A DNA stretch of 64,000 nt from positions 1 to 64,000 of the forward strand of contig CABSMJ010000005.1 of assembly GCA_902478785.1 (NCBI GenBank), given 5' to 3'. This document shows positions 8,162 through 16,753 of this stretch, piece by piece. Position numbers and translations under genes: made by a program. Numbering within the stretch: position 1 is the first letter of the stretch; every line of letters begins with the position of its first letter. The notes under the pieces are model-generated. The model saw only the letters and a list, made by a program, of their open reading frames with translations, had not been told where the DNA came from and made no database searches. Origin of the DNA: an uncultured Oscillospiraceae bacterium (lineage in GTDB: Bacteria; Bacillota; Clostridia; Oscillospirales; Oscillospiraceae).

Positions 8162-9199
8162 TTACTGGTCGATGCCCATGAGGAGCTTCATGGTGTACAT
8201 CTCCAGGGCCTCCAGGTCCCGGTTCTCCACGCACTTGTCCCGGAAAGCGTAGTCGAACCGCTCCGCCTTGGCCTCCAGGGCCTTGAAGATGGCCAGGCTG
8301 TTTTCCAGGTGCTTATAGCAGTCGGCGTCAGTGGTGGTGCGCATGGCCTTCACGTCCAGGCCCACATACTCCCCGTGGGAGCCGTAGCCGTTCTCCAGCA
8401 GCACCCGCACCTGGTTGAAGGCCTGGCGCAGGTTCTCCACGCCGAAGGTCTTGTCCTGGTCGTACTTGATGCCGTTCTGGTCGTTGAGATGGACGGTGAA
8501 GAGCTTGTTGAAGGCCATGGCGAAGCCGATCTCGTGGGCCGGGTCCAGGCCGGCCAGGATGGCGTGGGCGCTCTCCAGGTTGCCGCCCACACGGGCCGGG
8601 TCGATGGTGGCGGCGGAGACGGCCATCACATGGCCCATGGTGCCGCAGATGGAGCGGTCGATGGGCTCGTTGGGCTTGGGCTCGATGCACACCCGGATGG
8701 TCTTGTCATACTCCAGCATCCGGTTGATGGCCTCCACCAGCTGACGGGTGGCCCACACAGGGCTCTTGCTCTCGGCGCACAGAGTGCCCTCCCGGGCCAG
8801 CCACAGCACGATCAGGTCGCAGCCCAGCTCCCGGGCGATGTCGATGGAGCGGAAGGAGCGCCACAGGGCGAACTCCCGGTCCTCCTTCCGGCTGGACATA
8901 AAGCCGCCGTCGATGGTGTGGGGGTCCATCCACAGCCGGGGCGCCACGAACTCCGCCTTCAGGCCGTACTTGTCCAGCAGGCCCTTCACCCGCCGGGCCT
9001 CGGCCTTGATCTCCTCCTCAGTGAGGTCGTTGATGTTGGGCACGGCGTCGTCGTCATGGAACTGCACAGCGTCAAAGCCGATCTCGGCAAAGCGCTTGAA
9101 CTTCTCCTCCAGGCTGATCTCGGACCGGGTGGCGGGGCCGTAGGAATCGGCGCCGGCGTGGACGTTCCAGGGGCCTACGGAAAACTTGAACTTAGACAT
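8162..9199 (-). CDS. Xylose isomerase-like sugar isomerase (short form)
   Basis: 345 aa, TIM-barrel metalloisomerase. The N-terminus FSVGPWNVHAGADSYG with ATRSEISLEEKFKRFAEIG, FHDDDAVP (catalytic His/Asp), EPKPNEP (metal/active-site Lys and Glu) and HLNDQNGIKYDQD all match class I xylose isomerases of the actinobacterial type, which are about 385-395 aa; this one is about 40 shorter at the C-terminus. The usual TWGGREG is replaced by VLWLAREG. The reaction is aldose-ketose isomerisation, probably of xylose or a related sugar. First gene of the operon with the PfkB kinase and aldolase; no transporter accompanies it. Confidence 0.83.
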   Translation of the reverse strand: MSKFKFSVGPWNVHAGADSYGPATRSEISLEEKFKRFAEIGFDAVQFHDDDAVPNINDLTEEEIKAEARRVKGLLDKYGLKAEFVAPRLWMDPHTIDGGFMSSRKEDREFALWRSFRSIDIARELGCDLIVLWLAREGTLCAESKSPVWATRQLVEAINRMLEYDKTIRVCIEPKPNEPIDRSICGTMGHVMAVSAATIDPARVGGNLESAHAILAGLDPAHEIGFAMAFNKLFTVHLNDQNGIKYDQDKTFGVENLRQAFNQVRVLLENGYGSHGEYVGLDVKAMRTTTDADCYKHLENSLAIFKALEAKAERFDYAFRDKCVENRDLEALEMYTMKLLMGIDQ

Positions 9200-9219
9200 G
9201 AGCTTACCTCCTGTTGGGC

Positions 9220-9306
9220 GAAAGTGTGGATGGGACCGGGCGGGGCCAGCGCCCCTTTTCCTCCTCAGTATACCTCCTCCCGGGCGCCGGGCGCATGGAC
9301 ACTTTC
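9220..9306. promoter_or_regulatory. Regulatory region of the isomerase operon: inverted GAAAGTG repeats around a -10
   Basis: A -10 (TATACT on the minus strand, 9266-9271) has no recognisable -35, which fits activation by an AraC-type protein. GAAAGTGTGGATG (9220-9232, plus) and GAAAGTGTCCATG (minus, 9306-9294) form an 11/13 inverted repeat on both sides of it. These are candidate half-sites for the divergent AraC regulator; this is inference. Confidence 0.4.
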
Positions 9307-9357
9307 ACCGTCCTAAGCCGATAAGTTTGACATTTGATGCAAAATTCCCGCTGTCCC

Positions 9358-9387
9358 TTGCCCCGGCCGCCCCAGGCGCGCTATAAT
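9358..9387 (+). promoter_or_regulatory. Promoter of the AraC-family regulator
   Basis: TTGCCC (9358-9363) and TATAAT (9382-9387) with an 18-base spacer, 84 bases before the start codon. Confidence 0.6.
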
Positions 9388-9470
9388 AGAGAAAAGGCCA
9401 TTTTCCCCGCCAACACTGGGAAATCCGGCGAAAGAAAAGCGGGCCAGGCCCGGGAGAGGAGCAAGGCAGC

Positions 9471-10433
9471 ATGGCAGACGAATTTGAAGTGGTCCAGCAT
9501 CCCCAATGCTCCCACATGAATCTCTTCGTGGTGACGGTGGCCTACCGCACGCCCCACCTGCACCGGGATTTTGAGCTCAACTATGTGCTCAGCGGCAGCG
9601 TGGTCCTCTCCACGCCCCAGGGCTCCCACACCGCGGGGCCCGGGGAGCTGTTCCTGCTCAACCCCAACCAGCTCCACGAGCTGCGCACCGGCGGCGGGGA
9701 GGCCACCCTCCTGTGCCTCCAGGTGGCCCCCGCCTTCTTCCGCCAGGCGGCCCCCGCTCTGGGGGAATTCTGCTTTGACGAGGCCTTCCCCCTGCGGTGC
9801 ATGAGCGCCCATGCGCGCCAGGAGACCCTGGAGCTGCTGGCGGACCTGGCCCTGCACTATCTGGAGGAGGGCCCCTGCCACGCCCTGCGGTGCCAGGGGA
9901 AGCTGAGCTTGCTGTTTGCCGCCCTTTTGGAGGCGGTGCCCCACCGGCCGGTGTCCGGGGAGGAGGCCCTGGCCCTGGGCAAGCGGGCGGAGCGGATCAC
10001 CCGGCTCCTGGACTATGTGGACGCCAACTACATGCACAAGGTGACCCTCTCCGGCTTTGCCGCCCAGGAGGGGCTGTCCCTGAGCTATCTCTCCCGCTTC
10101 GTCCGGGACAACCTCCACCAGACCTTTCAGGACTATGTGGCCACGCTGCGGTTCCACCAGGCCTGCCGCCTGCTGCTGACCAGCGGCAAGCGGACCATCG
10201 ACATCTGCTACGAGTCGGGCTTTTCCGACCCCCGGTATCTCAACCGCCTCTTTTGGCAAAACACCGGCATGACCCCGGAGAAGTACCGCCGAACCTACGC
10301 CGGCCCGCCGCCCGATGCCGTCCATGTCCACCACAGCATGCACTCCCGGCAGACCTACTACACCCGGGAGCGGAACCTGCAGCTGGTCCGCTCCCTTCGG
10401 GACCAGCTGGCCACCCAGCGCTGCGCCCCATAA
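9471..10433 (+). CDS. AraC-family transcriptional regulator
   Basis: 320 aa. The N-terminal cupin (about residues 15-95; PHLHRDFELNYVLSGS, GPGELFLLNPNQLHEL) is the ligand-binding part. The C-terminal double helix-turn-helix begins near residue 180 (ITRLLDYVDANYMHKVTLSGFAAQEGLSLSYLSRFVRD), followed by the second HTH with IDICYESGFSDPRYLNRLFWQNTGMTPEKYR. It is divergent from the isomerase-kinase-aldolase operon and is the obvious candidate regulator of it. About 45 residues follow the second HTH, more than usual. RBS GGAGAGGAGC. Confidence 0.92.
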   Translation: MADEFEVVQHPQCSHMNLFVVTVAYRTPHLHRDFELNYVLSGSVVLSTPQGSHTAGPGELFLLNPNQLHELRTGGGEATLLCLQVAPAFFRQAAPALGEFCFDEAFPLRCMSAHARQETLELLADLALHYLEEGPCHALRCQGKLSLLFAALLEAVPHRPVSGEEALALGKRAERITRLLDYVDANYMHKVTLSGFAAQEGLSLSYLSRFVRDNLHQTFQDYVATLRFHQACRLLLTSGKRTIDICYESGFSDPRYLNRLFWQNTGMTPEKYRRTYAGPPPDAVHVHHSMHSRQTYYTRERNLQLVRSLRDQLATQRCAP

Positions 10434-10435
10434 AA

Positions 10436-10473
10436 AAAGCGCCCCGGCGGAAGAAATTCCGCCGGGGCGCTTT
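10436..10473. terminator. Bidirectional intrinsic terminator
   Basis: AAAGCGCCCCGGCGGAA (10436-10452) is perfectly complementary to 10457-10473, with A and T runs outside. It ends the AraC gene and, on the other strand, yajC. Confidence 0.92.
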
Positions 10474-10496
10474 GTCTGATTTGAGAAGGCAGAGGC

Positions 10497-10805
10497 TCAC
10501 TCTTCCACCGAGGGGCCCTCTGCAGAGGCTTCCTCCGCCGGCTTGCGCACGGACTGCACCGCAAACACCAGCAGCCGCAGCGTGCCGCCCTTGTCGTCCA
10601 GTCCGATGACCAGCTCGTCCCCCTCCCGGGAGAGCACGGTGCCCACGATGCCGCCGATGGTCACGATCTCGTCCCCTGGCTTCACCGCGTCGTGCATGGC
10701 CCGGACCTGCTTGTTCTTTTTCTTTCCGGGGATGATGGTAAAGACATAGATGAGGACAAACATCCCCAGGGCATACAGCAGTATGATGGTCAAAATGTTA
10801 GGCAT
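10497..10805 (-). CDS. yajC: Preprotein translocase subunit YajC
   Basis: 102 aa. One N-terminal membrane segment (about residues 5-26) is followed by the YajC core PGKKKNKQVRAMHDAVKPGDEIVTIGGIVGTV and an acidic tail. YajC associates with SecDF and the Sec translocon in the cytoplasmic membrane. secD/secF are not in the window; the gene stands downstream of the amidohydrolase operon with a hairpin between, so it may have its own promoter. Confidence 0.92.
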   Translation of the reverse strand: MPNILTIILLYALGMFVLIYVFTIIPGKKKNKQVRAMHDAVKPGDEIVTIGGIVGTVLSREGDELVIGLDDKGGTLRLLVFAVQSVRKPAEEASAEGPSVEE

Positions 10806-10847
10806 AGGTCCATTTTCCTTTCACCGGGCCCCACCGGAAAAGAGGGG

Positions 10848-10884
10848 CGGCTCCGGGCCCACCCATGGTACAGGCCCGGAGCCG
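10848..10884 (-). terminator. Probable terminator of the amidohydrolase operon
   Basis: CGGCTCCGGGCC (10848-10859) pairs with GGCCCGGAGCCG (10873-10884). On the minus strand it is followed by CCCCTCTTTTCC, a modest T run, so termination may be incomplete. Confidence 0.55.
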
Positions 10885-10922
10885 GTCTGAGAGGTCTCTT
10901 TTGTGGTGTGGGGGGATTAAAA

Positions 10923-12101
10923 TTACTTGTTCAGGAACTCCTCCACGATGGAGACAAACACGGTGCTGCCGCGATAGAGCACATCCTCGTCCACATTGAA
11001 CTTGGGGTTGTGGTGAGGTACGTCGGTCTTCTTATCAGGATTGGAGGAGCTGAGGAACATGAAGGCACCGGGCACCTTCTCCAGGTAGTAGGCGAAGTCC
11101 TCGCCGCCCATGTTGGGGGAGGGCAGGCTGGTGATGACCCAGTCCTCGCCCAGGGCCTTCTTGGCGGCGTCGCCGGCCAGAGCAGCCATGGCGTCGTCGT
11201 TGACCACCGGGGGAGCGCCCCAGTCCATCTCATACTCACAGGTGCCCCGGAAGGTAGCGGCCACGCTCTGGGAGATCTCCCCGATGCGCTTGGCCAGATA
11301 CTGGCGCACATCCTCCTGCAGGGCACGGATGGTACCCTCGATGACCACCTCATTGGGGATGACGTTATAGGCGAAGCCGCCGTTGATCTTGCCGATGGTC
11401 AGCACCGCCGGATGCAGCGTGGTGATCTCACGGGCGATGACCTCCTGCAGGGAGACCACGATGTGAGAGGCGATGTTGATGGGATCCACACCCTTTTCCG
11501 GAGTGGAGCCGTGGCAGCCCACGCCCTTGACCTTCAGCACGAAGCGGTCGAAGGAGGCCATGCAGCAGCCGGGGACCACCACCAGGGTGCCGGAGGCGAT
11601 CTTGGGATCCAGGATAGAGCCGATGTGGCAGCCGAACACGGCGTCCACGCCGTCCACCACGCCCTCTTCAATAGCGATGGGCGCACCCTTGCTCAGCTCC
11701 TCAGCGGTCTGGAACACGAAGCGGACGTTGCCCTTGAGCTCCTGGCGGTTCTCCTGGAGCACCCGCAGGGCGCCCAGCAGCATGGCCGCATGGGTGTCAT
11801 GGCCGCAGGCGTGCATGCAGCCCTCATGCTGGGAGGCGTAGGGAACGCCGGTGGCCTCCTGGATGGGCAGCGCGTCGATATCCGCCCGCAGCAGCACCGT
11901 CTTGCCGGGCTGTCCGCCCTTGATCTCGCCGATGATGCCGGAGTCCTTCTGATTCTTCTTGTAGGAGATGCCCAGCCGGTCCAGCTCGGCGGCGATATAG
12001 GCCTGAGTCTCAGGCAGATCAAAGCCTACCTCGGGGATCTTGTGCAGGTCCCGACGAAGAGAGACGATGTAGTCCTGGAGTTCCTTACATTTTTCCCACA
12101 T
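10923..12101 (-). CDS. M20-family amidohydrolase (aminoacylase/hippurate hydrolase type)
   Basis: 392 aa. M20D metallopeptidase fold: LRADIDALPI (metal Asp), HACGHDTHAAMLLGA (CGHD motif with metal His), FQTAEELSKGA (catalytic Glu pair), the dimerisation lid domain starting at KGVGCHGSTPEKGVDP, and the closing MGGEDFAYYLEKVPG. The family cleaves N-acyl or N-aminoacyl bonds of small molecules in the cytoplasm. Third gene after two membrane proteins that probably import its substrate, and opposite a PucR-type regulator. Substrate not readable; hippurate, acyl-amino acids or aminobenzoyl conjugates are possible. Confidence 0.9.
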   Translation of the reverse strand: MWEKCKELQDYIVSLRRDLHKIPEVGFDLPETQAYIAAELDRLGISYKKNQKDSGIIGEIKGGQPGKTVLLRADIDALPIQEATGVPYASQHEGCMHACGHDTHAAMLLGALRVLQENRQELKGNVRFVFQTAEELSKGAPIAIEEGVVDGVDAVFGCHIGSILDPKIASGTLVVVPGCCMASFDRFVLKVKGVGCHGSTPEKGVDPINIASHIVVSLQEVIAREITTLHPAVLTIGKINGGFAYNVIPNEVVIEGTIRALQEDVRQYLAKRIGEISQSVAATFRGTCEYEMDWGAPPVVNDDAMAALAGDAAKKALGEDWVITSLPSPNMGGEDFAYYLEKVPGAFMFLSSSNPDKKTDVPHHNPKFNVDEDVLYRGSTVFVSIVEEFLNK

Positions 12102-12146
12102 GATTCGATTCCTCCTATATGATTTGCGAAATGAAACGGGTTGTGC

Positions 12147-12821
12147 TTACTGAACAGCGGCCTTCTTCTTGTCCATCTGATAGAAGATGCGGGCCACGGC
12201 CAGGCTGCCGAACACGGCAAAGACGATGAGCACCCAGGCCGGGGGATTGATGAGCATCTTCACTGCCAGAGTGGCAAACAGGGAGAACACAGCCACCTTG
12301 GGATACTTGACGGCGAAGTTGCCGAAGGTACCGCCGAAGATGGCGCCTGCAGCATACTTGGTCAGAGCATCGGAGATGATGGTGGGCAGTACGGCCACCA
12401 CAGCGGCGCCCACCAGGGCAGCCAGGGTGGTGAAGGCCAGGTTGGTGATGATGGAGCCGCAGATAGCCATGGTAGAGGCCACCTCAGCCTGCAGCGTGCC
12501 GGGCTTGCTGTCCGTAGCCTCCAGGGCCAGGGCCGCCACAGGTACACGCATATTGCCGATGTTACCGGACAGGAAGCTCAGATATGTACCGGTGAGGCCC
12601 AGGGCGGCGTAGTAGGAGATAGGCTCCACCACGTAGAACGCACCGAAGGACAGAGCCACCATGGCCCAGCCGGAGAGCACCAGATTGATGTCGGGCCAGC
12701 AGTCATAGGTCATGCACAGCCAGATCACAGGGATGAAGGCCGTGGCAGCGGCCAGCAGGTTGGTAGGCGCACCGATGCGGATACTTCCCTTTTTCCATTC
12801 AGACATATAGTTATTGTCCAT
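12147..12821 (-). CDS. Polytopic membrane protein, second subunit of a putative transporter
   Basis: 224 aa with about five to six hydrophobic segments and a Lys-rich C-terminus. I do not recognise a named function. It is always-membrane in composition, lies 25 bases after the DUF5058-like membrane gene and 45 bases before the M20 hydrolase. The constant pairing of two small membrane proteins with a hydrolase suggests a two-subunit permease for the hydrolase substrate; this is inference from context only. The segment GAIFGGTFGNFAVKYPKVA may be a re-entrant or pore segment. Confidence 0.7.
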   Translation of the reverse strand: MDNNYMSEWKKGSIRIGAPTNLLAAATAFIPVIWLCMTYDCWPDINLVLSGWAMVALSFGAFYVVEPISYYAALGLTGTYLSFLSGNIGNMRVPVAALALEATDSKPGTLQAEVASTMAICGSIITNLAFTTLAALVGAAVVAVLPTIISDALTKYAAGAIFGGTFGNFAVKYPKVAVFSLFATLAVKMLINPPAWVLIVFAVFGSLAVARIFYQMDKKKAAVQ

Positions 12822-12846
12822 AGTTCATTTTCCTCCCGTCCGGTCC

Positions 12847-13557
12847 TCAGGCGACCGCAATGTCGTACATGATGGCGCAGAACATGCCGAAGAGCATGGC
12901 AATACCCAGGCTGTACTCCAGCAGCTTGGGGCACTTGGGCACGATGAACTTCACCACGATCACCATGCACACGGCACCGGCGATGGAAGCGATGGCATTG
13001 CCCCAGCCCTTGATGATCTCATTGACATTCAGGTAGCCGAAGATACCCAGGGAGCAGGCACCGGAGAGCACAGCCAGCCACACCGTGTCGCCGCCGCTCA
13101 TCTTCTCGCGCAGCTTCTCAAGAGCGGGGGTTGCCACACCGGTGACCACCAGCCAGCCGGCGCCGTTGAGGGCCATAACGAACCAGGACACGGCCATGAC
13201 CGTCAGGGTATAGCCCGCGCCACCCAGATCCACGCCGCAGGCCTGGGCACCCAGGGAGGCGGCAGTCAGCTCGGTAGCAGCTGCACCGATGATGGAAAGA
13301 CGCATCCAGGCCATGGGACCGCCGATGGAGGCCATCAGGCCCACCATGACGATGAACACGCCCAGAGCGGGGCCGATAGCAGAGATGAGGCCGATGCGGA
13401 AGGCCTTGTTGGGGATCTCGCTGGGCATCTGGACCTTGGCGGCCGTCTTCTTTGCCATGCGCATGTAGAGGACCGCCTGGATCAGGGCGATGGCCACTGT
13501 GATGCCGCACAGGGCCCATACGATTGCTGAGTTCGCTACTTTCAAATAGTCATCCAT
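12847..13557 (-). CDS. Polytopic membrane protein, DUF5058-like
   Basis: 236 aa, about six hydrophobic segments, start supported by GAAGGAGAGACG. The sequence resembles DUF5058 proteins of Clostridia (MDDYLKVANSAIVWALC at the start, IGPALGVFIVMVGLMASIGGPMAWMRLSIIGAA). I recall this family only as uncharacterised membrane proteins beside M20 hydrolases. First gene of the operon. It may form a heteromeric carrier with the next gene. The name is by memory of the pattern, not by a search. Confidence 0.68.
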   Translation of the reverse strand: MDDYLKVANSAIVWALCGITVAIALIQAVLYMRMAKKTAAKVQMPSEIPNKAFRIGLISAIGPALGVFIVMVGLMASIGGPMAWMRLSIIGAAATELTAASLGAQACGVDLGGAGYTLTVMAVSWFVMALNGAGWLVVTGVATPALEKLREKMSGGDTVWLAVLSGACSLGIFGYLNVNEIIKGWGNAIASIAGAVCMVIVVKFIVPKCPKLLEYSLGIAMLFGMFCAIMYDIAVA

Positions 13558-13999
13558 AGGGTACGTCTCTCCTTCTCACACAAAAATTGGGGGAAACACA
13601 GAAACGGCCTTTTGGCTGTTTCCAAAGCCTATTGTATCATGTCACCGGCCAAGTGGAATGGTGCGCATCGGACGAGTTTTTTCTTTTTTCTTTGTCTCTA
13701 TTTGCCTCTTTATGTTCTTATCGTACAAAAATTTTTTCTATTTTTTATCCCTTCAATATGATTTGCCTCAAATTCCCTTTCAAAAGTCGGGAAATCCACT
13801 CTGTCGCTGACCGGCAAACACCCTCTTCCTTTGTACAAGACTGCTAATTCGCCTCCCCTTTTTCCGCTATATCGCTCTATTTTTTGATCACTTCCACAAT
13901 TCCGATCCTCTCTTTTTGTATTCATCACACAAGACAAACCTGACTTTTTATGGTATAGTGGGACAAAGCTCTCAACTGGTACAAAGGAGGCGCCACCCC
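13558..13999. promoter_or_regulatory. AT-rich divergent intergenic region with two promoters
   Basis: This 442-base gap is much richer in A/T than its surroundings. On the minus strand an extended -10 (TGATACAAT, 13631-13639) serves the membrane-protein/amidohydrolase operon. On the plus strand AAGACA (13931-13936) and TATAGT (13954-13959), spacer 17, precede the PucR gene, whose RBS is AAAGGAGG. I see no further gene in it; long poly-T/poly-A tracts at 13677-13760 may be a binding region. Confidence 0.6.
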
Positions 14000-15619
14000 A
14001 TGACTGTGGAAGAACTTTTACATATGCCCTCCCTGCGGGGACTGCAGCTGATCGCCGGAAAGGCCGGCATCCACCGGCGGATCTCCACCGTCACTGTCAT
14101 CGACACCCCCGACGGCTCCATCTGGCTCAAGGGCAGCGAGTTCGTCATCACCACCGCCTATGCCATCAAGGACGACAGCTGCCTTCTGACGGAACTGATC
14201 CAGCAGCTGGTAAACCGAAAATCCTCCGGCCTGGGCATTAAGACCGGCCGCTTCATCAAGCGCATTCCCGACGAGGCCATCGCCCTGGCGGATCAGCTGG
14301 ACTTCCCCCTGGTGTCCATCCCCGACGAGTACGCCTTCTGCGACATCATCAACCCGGCGCTGTCCATGATCGTCAACCGCCAATCCACCCAGCTCATGCG
14401 CTCTGCCCAGATCCACCGGAAGTTCCTGGAGCTGGCGGTGGACAATGCCAGCGTCACGGAGATCCTGCGGACCCTCAGCGGTCTGCTCAAGCGTCCGGCG
14501 GTGTTCGTGGACATCCACTTCCGGAAGCTCTACTTTTCCGATCCGGACAGCATCCCGGCCCGAGCCCTGGGGGAGCTGCGGTTCGAGGACCTGACACCGG
14601 AGGTGGTGGCCCGATACGACCGCCACGATGTGGCCAACAAGACGGAGACCTTCGGCTACATCCTGCTGGACGCCGGCGAGGGCGCGGAGCCGGACGCCTA
14701 CATCTCCCAGACCGCCATGGAATATGCCAGCATCGTGCTGATTTTGCGGATGCAGGTCCGCATCTCCAACCAGCACATTGAGGAGAAGTACCGGGAGACC
14801 TTCCTGGAGGACCTGCTGCTGAACAACGTCAAGACCGAGACCGAAATCCACAACCGGGCCCAGCTCTACGGCTGGCGCTTTGACCACGGAGGTCAGGTGG
14901 TGGTCATCGACATCAACAACATCAAGAAATACTACCTCAAGAGCCTGGACCCCCGGACCAATGAGCGGCTGGAGACCTTCACCCGCAGCATCTTTGAGGT
15001 CTCCATCCAGACCATGCTCAGCGCCTTCCCCGACGCCAAGTACTACAAGCAAAGCGACCTGATCGTGTTCATCGTCTCTACCGCCAGCACCGACCCCACA
15101 GCCCTGCACCGACCCCTGGAGGAGGTGTTCCAGCAGATCCGCCAGCGCATCGCCGACCGGGTCTCCTTCACCATCACCATGGGCGTGGGGGAGTACTGCA
15201 GCAACATTCGGGACATCCACCAGAGCTACACCCAGGCCCGCACCGCCATCAACCTGGGCTATCAGCTGGAGCTGTTCGACTGCGTGCTCTTTTACAGCCA
15301 GCTGGGCATCTACCGGCTGCTGGCCTCCATGGACCATACCGTGGAGTTTACGGACTTTTGCATGCGCTACATCCAGCCCCTGGAGACCTACGACATGAAA
15401 AACCACACCAGTCTGCTGGACACCCTGCGGGCGGTGGTGAAGTGCGGCTGGAACCTCAAGAGCGCCAGCGACGCCCTCTTTATCCACTACAATTCCGTCA
15501 AGTACCGTTTCCACAAGATCTGCGAGGTGCTGGGCCTGGACCTGCGGGAGCACGAGAATCAGCTGGCCGTGGAGATCGCCCTGAAGATGCACATGGTGGA
15601 CAGTCGCCGCTGGCTGTAA
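14000..15619 (+). CDS. PucR-family transcriptional regulator
   Basis: 539 aa. I start at 14000 (MTVEELLHMP) because AAAGGAGGCGCCACCCC precedes it and this is the standard PucR N-terminus. N-terminal PucR sensor domain about residues 6-125 (LIAGKAGIHRRISTVTVIDTPDG), a central GGDEF-related region, and a C-terminal HTH_30 domain (LDTLRAVVKCGWNLKSASDALFIHYNSVKYRFHKI). Such regulators usually activate catabolic genes for purines, amino acids or amides. Divergent from the M20 amidohydrolase and its membrane proteins, which are its likely targets. Confidence 0.92.
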   Translation: MTVEELLHMPSLRGLQLIAGKAGIHRRISTVTVIDTPDGSIWLKGSEFVITTAYAIKDDSCLLTELIQQLVNRKSSGLGIKTGRFIKRIPDEAIALADQLDFPLVSIPDEYAFCDIINPALSMIVNRQSTQLMRSAQIHRKFLELAVDNASVTEILRTLSGLLKRPAVFVDIHFRKLYFSDPDSIPARALGELRFEDLTPEVVARYDRHDVANKTETFGYILLDAGEGAEPDAYISQTAMEYASIVLILRMQVRISNQHIEEKYRETFLEDLLLNNVKTETEIHNRAQLYGWRFDHGGQVVVIDINNIKKYYLKSLDPRTNERLETFTRSIFEVSIQTMLSAFPDAKYYKQSDLIVFIVSTASTDPTALHRPLEEVFQQIRQRIADRVSFTITMGVGEYCSNIRDIHQSYTQARTAINLGYQLELFDCVLFYSQLGIYRLLASMDHTVEFTDFCMRYIQPLETYDMKNHTSLLDTLRAVVKCGWNLKSASDALFIHYNSVKYRFHKICEVLGLDLREHENQLAVEIALKMHMVDSRRWL

Positions 15620-15636
15620 GACCGAAAGGAGCGCCT

Positions 15637-16710
15637 ATGTCTCTCTATGCCCCTTCCTATGTGCCCCGGTTTCGCTGCCTGGGGCCCCAGTGCCCCCACA
15701 GCTGCTGTGAGGGCTGGGAAGTTTTGATCGACCCAAGCACCGCCGGCTTCTACGCCGCCGTGCCCGGAGAGCTGGGCCAGCGGCTCCGGGCCGCATTGCG
15801 CCGGGACGGGGAGGAGCTGTGCTTTCCCCTTCATGGTGGCCGGTGCCCCTTCTGGGAGCCCAGCGGCCTGTGTGAGATCCACCGCCGGCTGGGGGAGGAG
15901 CACACCAGCTTCATCTGCCGCACCCATCCCCGGTTCCTGGACGACTACGGCGCCCGGCGGGAGCTGACCCTGGGGGCCTCCTGTCCTGAAGTGGTCCGGC
16001 TGGTGCTGGAGGAGGACGGGGAACTGCTGCCCCAGCCGGAGACCCTCTGGCGGGAGCCGGGGGAGCCGTCGGAGGAGACGCCGGAGCTGTTAAACCCGCT
16101 GCTGCTGGGCCGCAAGACAGCCCTGGACCTGCTCCGCCGCCCGGGTCCCATGGCCGGTCGGCTGTGGGGTGTGGCGCTGCTGGCCAACGACCTTCAGGCC
16201 CTGGTGGACCAGGGGGAGGAGACCCGGAGTGCCGATGTGTGCGATGCCTGGGCCACAGAGCCTCTGCCGGAGGCTCCGGCAGAGGACGAAACCGCAGCCC
16301 GGGAGGCTTGGGAGACCCTTTTGGCACAGCTTTCCTCTTTGGAGATTCTGGGGGAGGACTGGCGCGCGCTGCTCACCGCCGCCCGGGAAGGTCTTCAACA
16401 GGGCTCGCTTTCCCTGCACTCGCCCCAAGAGACGCAGACCCGGCGGACGGCGGAGTACTTCCTTCTGCGCCACTGGCTCCACGGCGTGTGGGACGGGGAC
16501 GTGCTGTCCCAGGCGGAGCTGGCGGTGCTGGGCACTGCCGCCGCAGCGCTGCTGGGGAACTTTACCTCTTTTCCGGAGGCCCTGCGGCTCTTCTGCCGGG
16601 AGATGGAGCACTGCCAGGAGAACCTGGACGCCCTCCAGGAGGCCTTCTGGGGCTCTATCGGCCTGGATACCTTTCAGGCGGCGCTGTCCCTGCCAGGGCT
16701 CCTATTATAG
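15637..16710 (+). CDS. FliB-like protein (flagellin lysine N-methylase family), cysteine-cluster N-terminus
   Basis: 357 aa, start preceded by GAAAGGAG, 17 bases after pucR. The N-terminus YVPRFRCLGPQCPHSCCEGWEVLID, then GRCPFWEPSGLCEIHRRLGEEHTSFICRTHPR, matches FliB: a cluster of cysteines that likely binds iron-sulfur or metal. FliB methylates flagellin lysines in Salmonella, but many Clostridia carry homologues without flagella. No flagellar gene is in this window, so its target here is open. The rest of the protein is helical and poorly conserved. Confidence 0.8.
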   Translation: MSLYAPSYVPRFRCLGPQCPHSCCEGWEVLIDPSTAGFYAAVPGELGQRLRAALRRDGEELCFPLHGGRCPFWEPSGLCEIHRRLGEEHTSFICRTHPRFLDDYGARRELTLGASCPEVVRLVLEEDGELLPQPETLWREPGEPSEETPELLNPLLLGRKTALDLLRRPGPMAGRLWGVALLANDLQALVDQGEETRSADVCDAWATEPLPEAPAEDETAAREAWETLLAQLSSLEILGEDWRALLTAAREGLQQGSLSLHSPQETQTRRTAEYFLLRHWLHGVWDGDVLSQAELAVLGTAAAALLGNFTSFPEALRLFCREMEHCQENLDALQEAFWGSIGLDTFQAALSLPGLLL

Positions 16711-16747
16711 AAAAAAAGCGCCCGGGAGCATAGCTCCCGGGCGTTTT
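16711..16747. terminator. Bidirectional intrinsic terminator
   Basis: CGCCCGGGAGC (16719-16729) pairs with GCTCCCGGGCG (16733-16743); seven A on the left and TTTT on the right. It separates the FliB-like gene from the convergent ktrA-type gene. Confidence 0.88.
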
Positions 16748-16753
16748 CCCTTT

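Noticed and set aside
14018..15592. Open frame of 524 codons opposite pucR
   Set aside because: Antisense shadow; the plus frame has the PucR N-terminal and HTH_30 motifs and an RBS.
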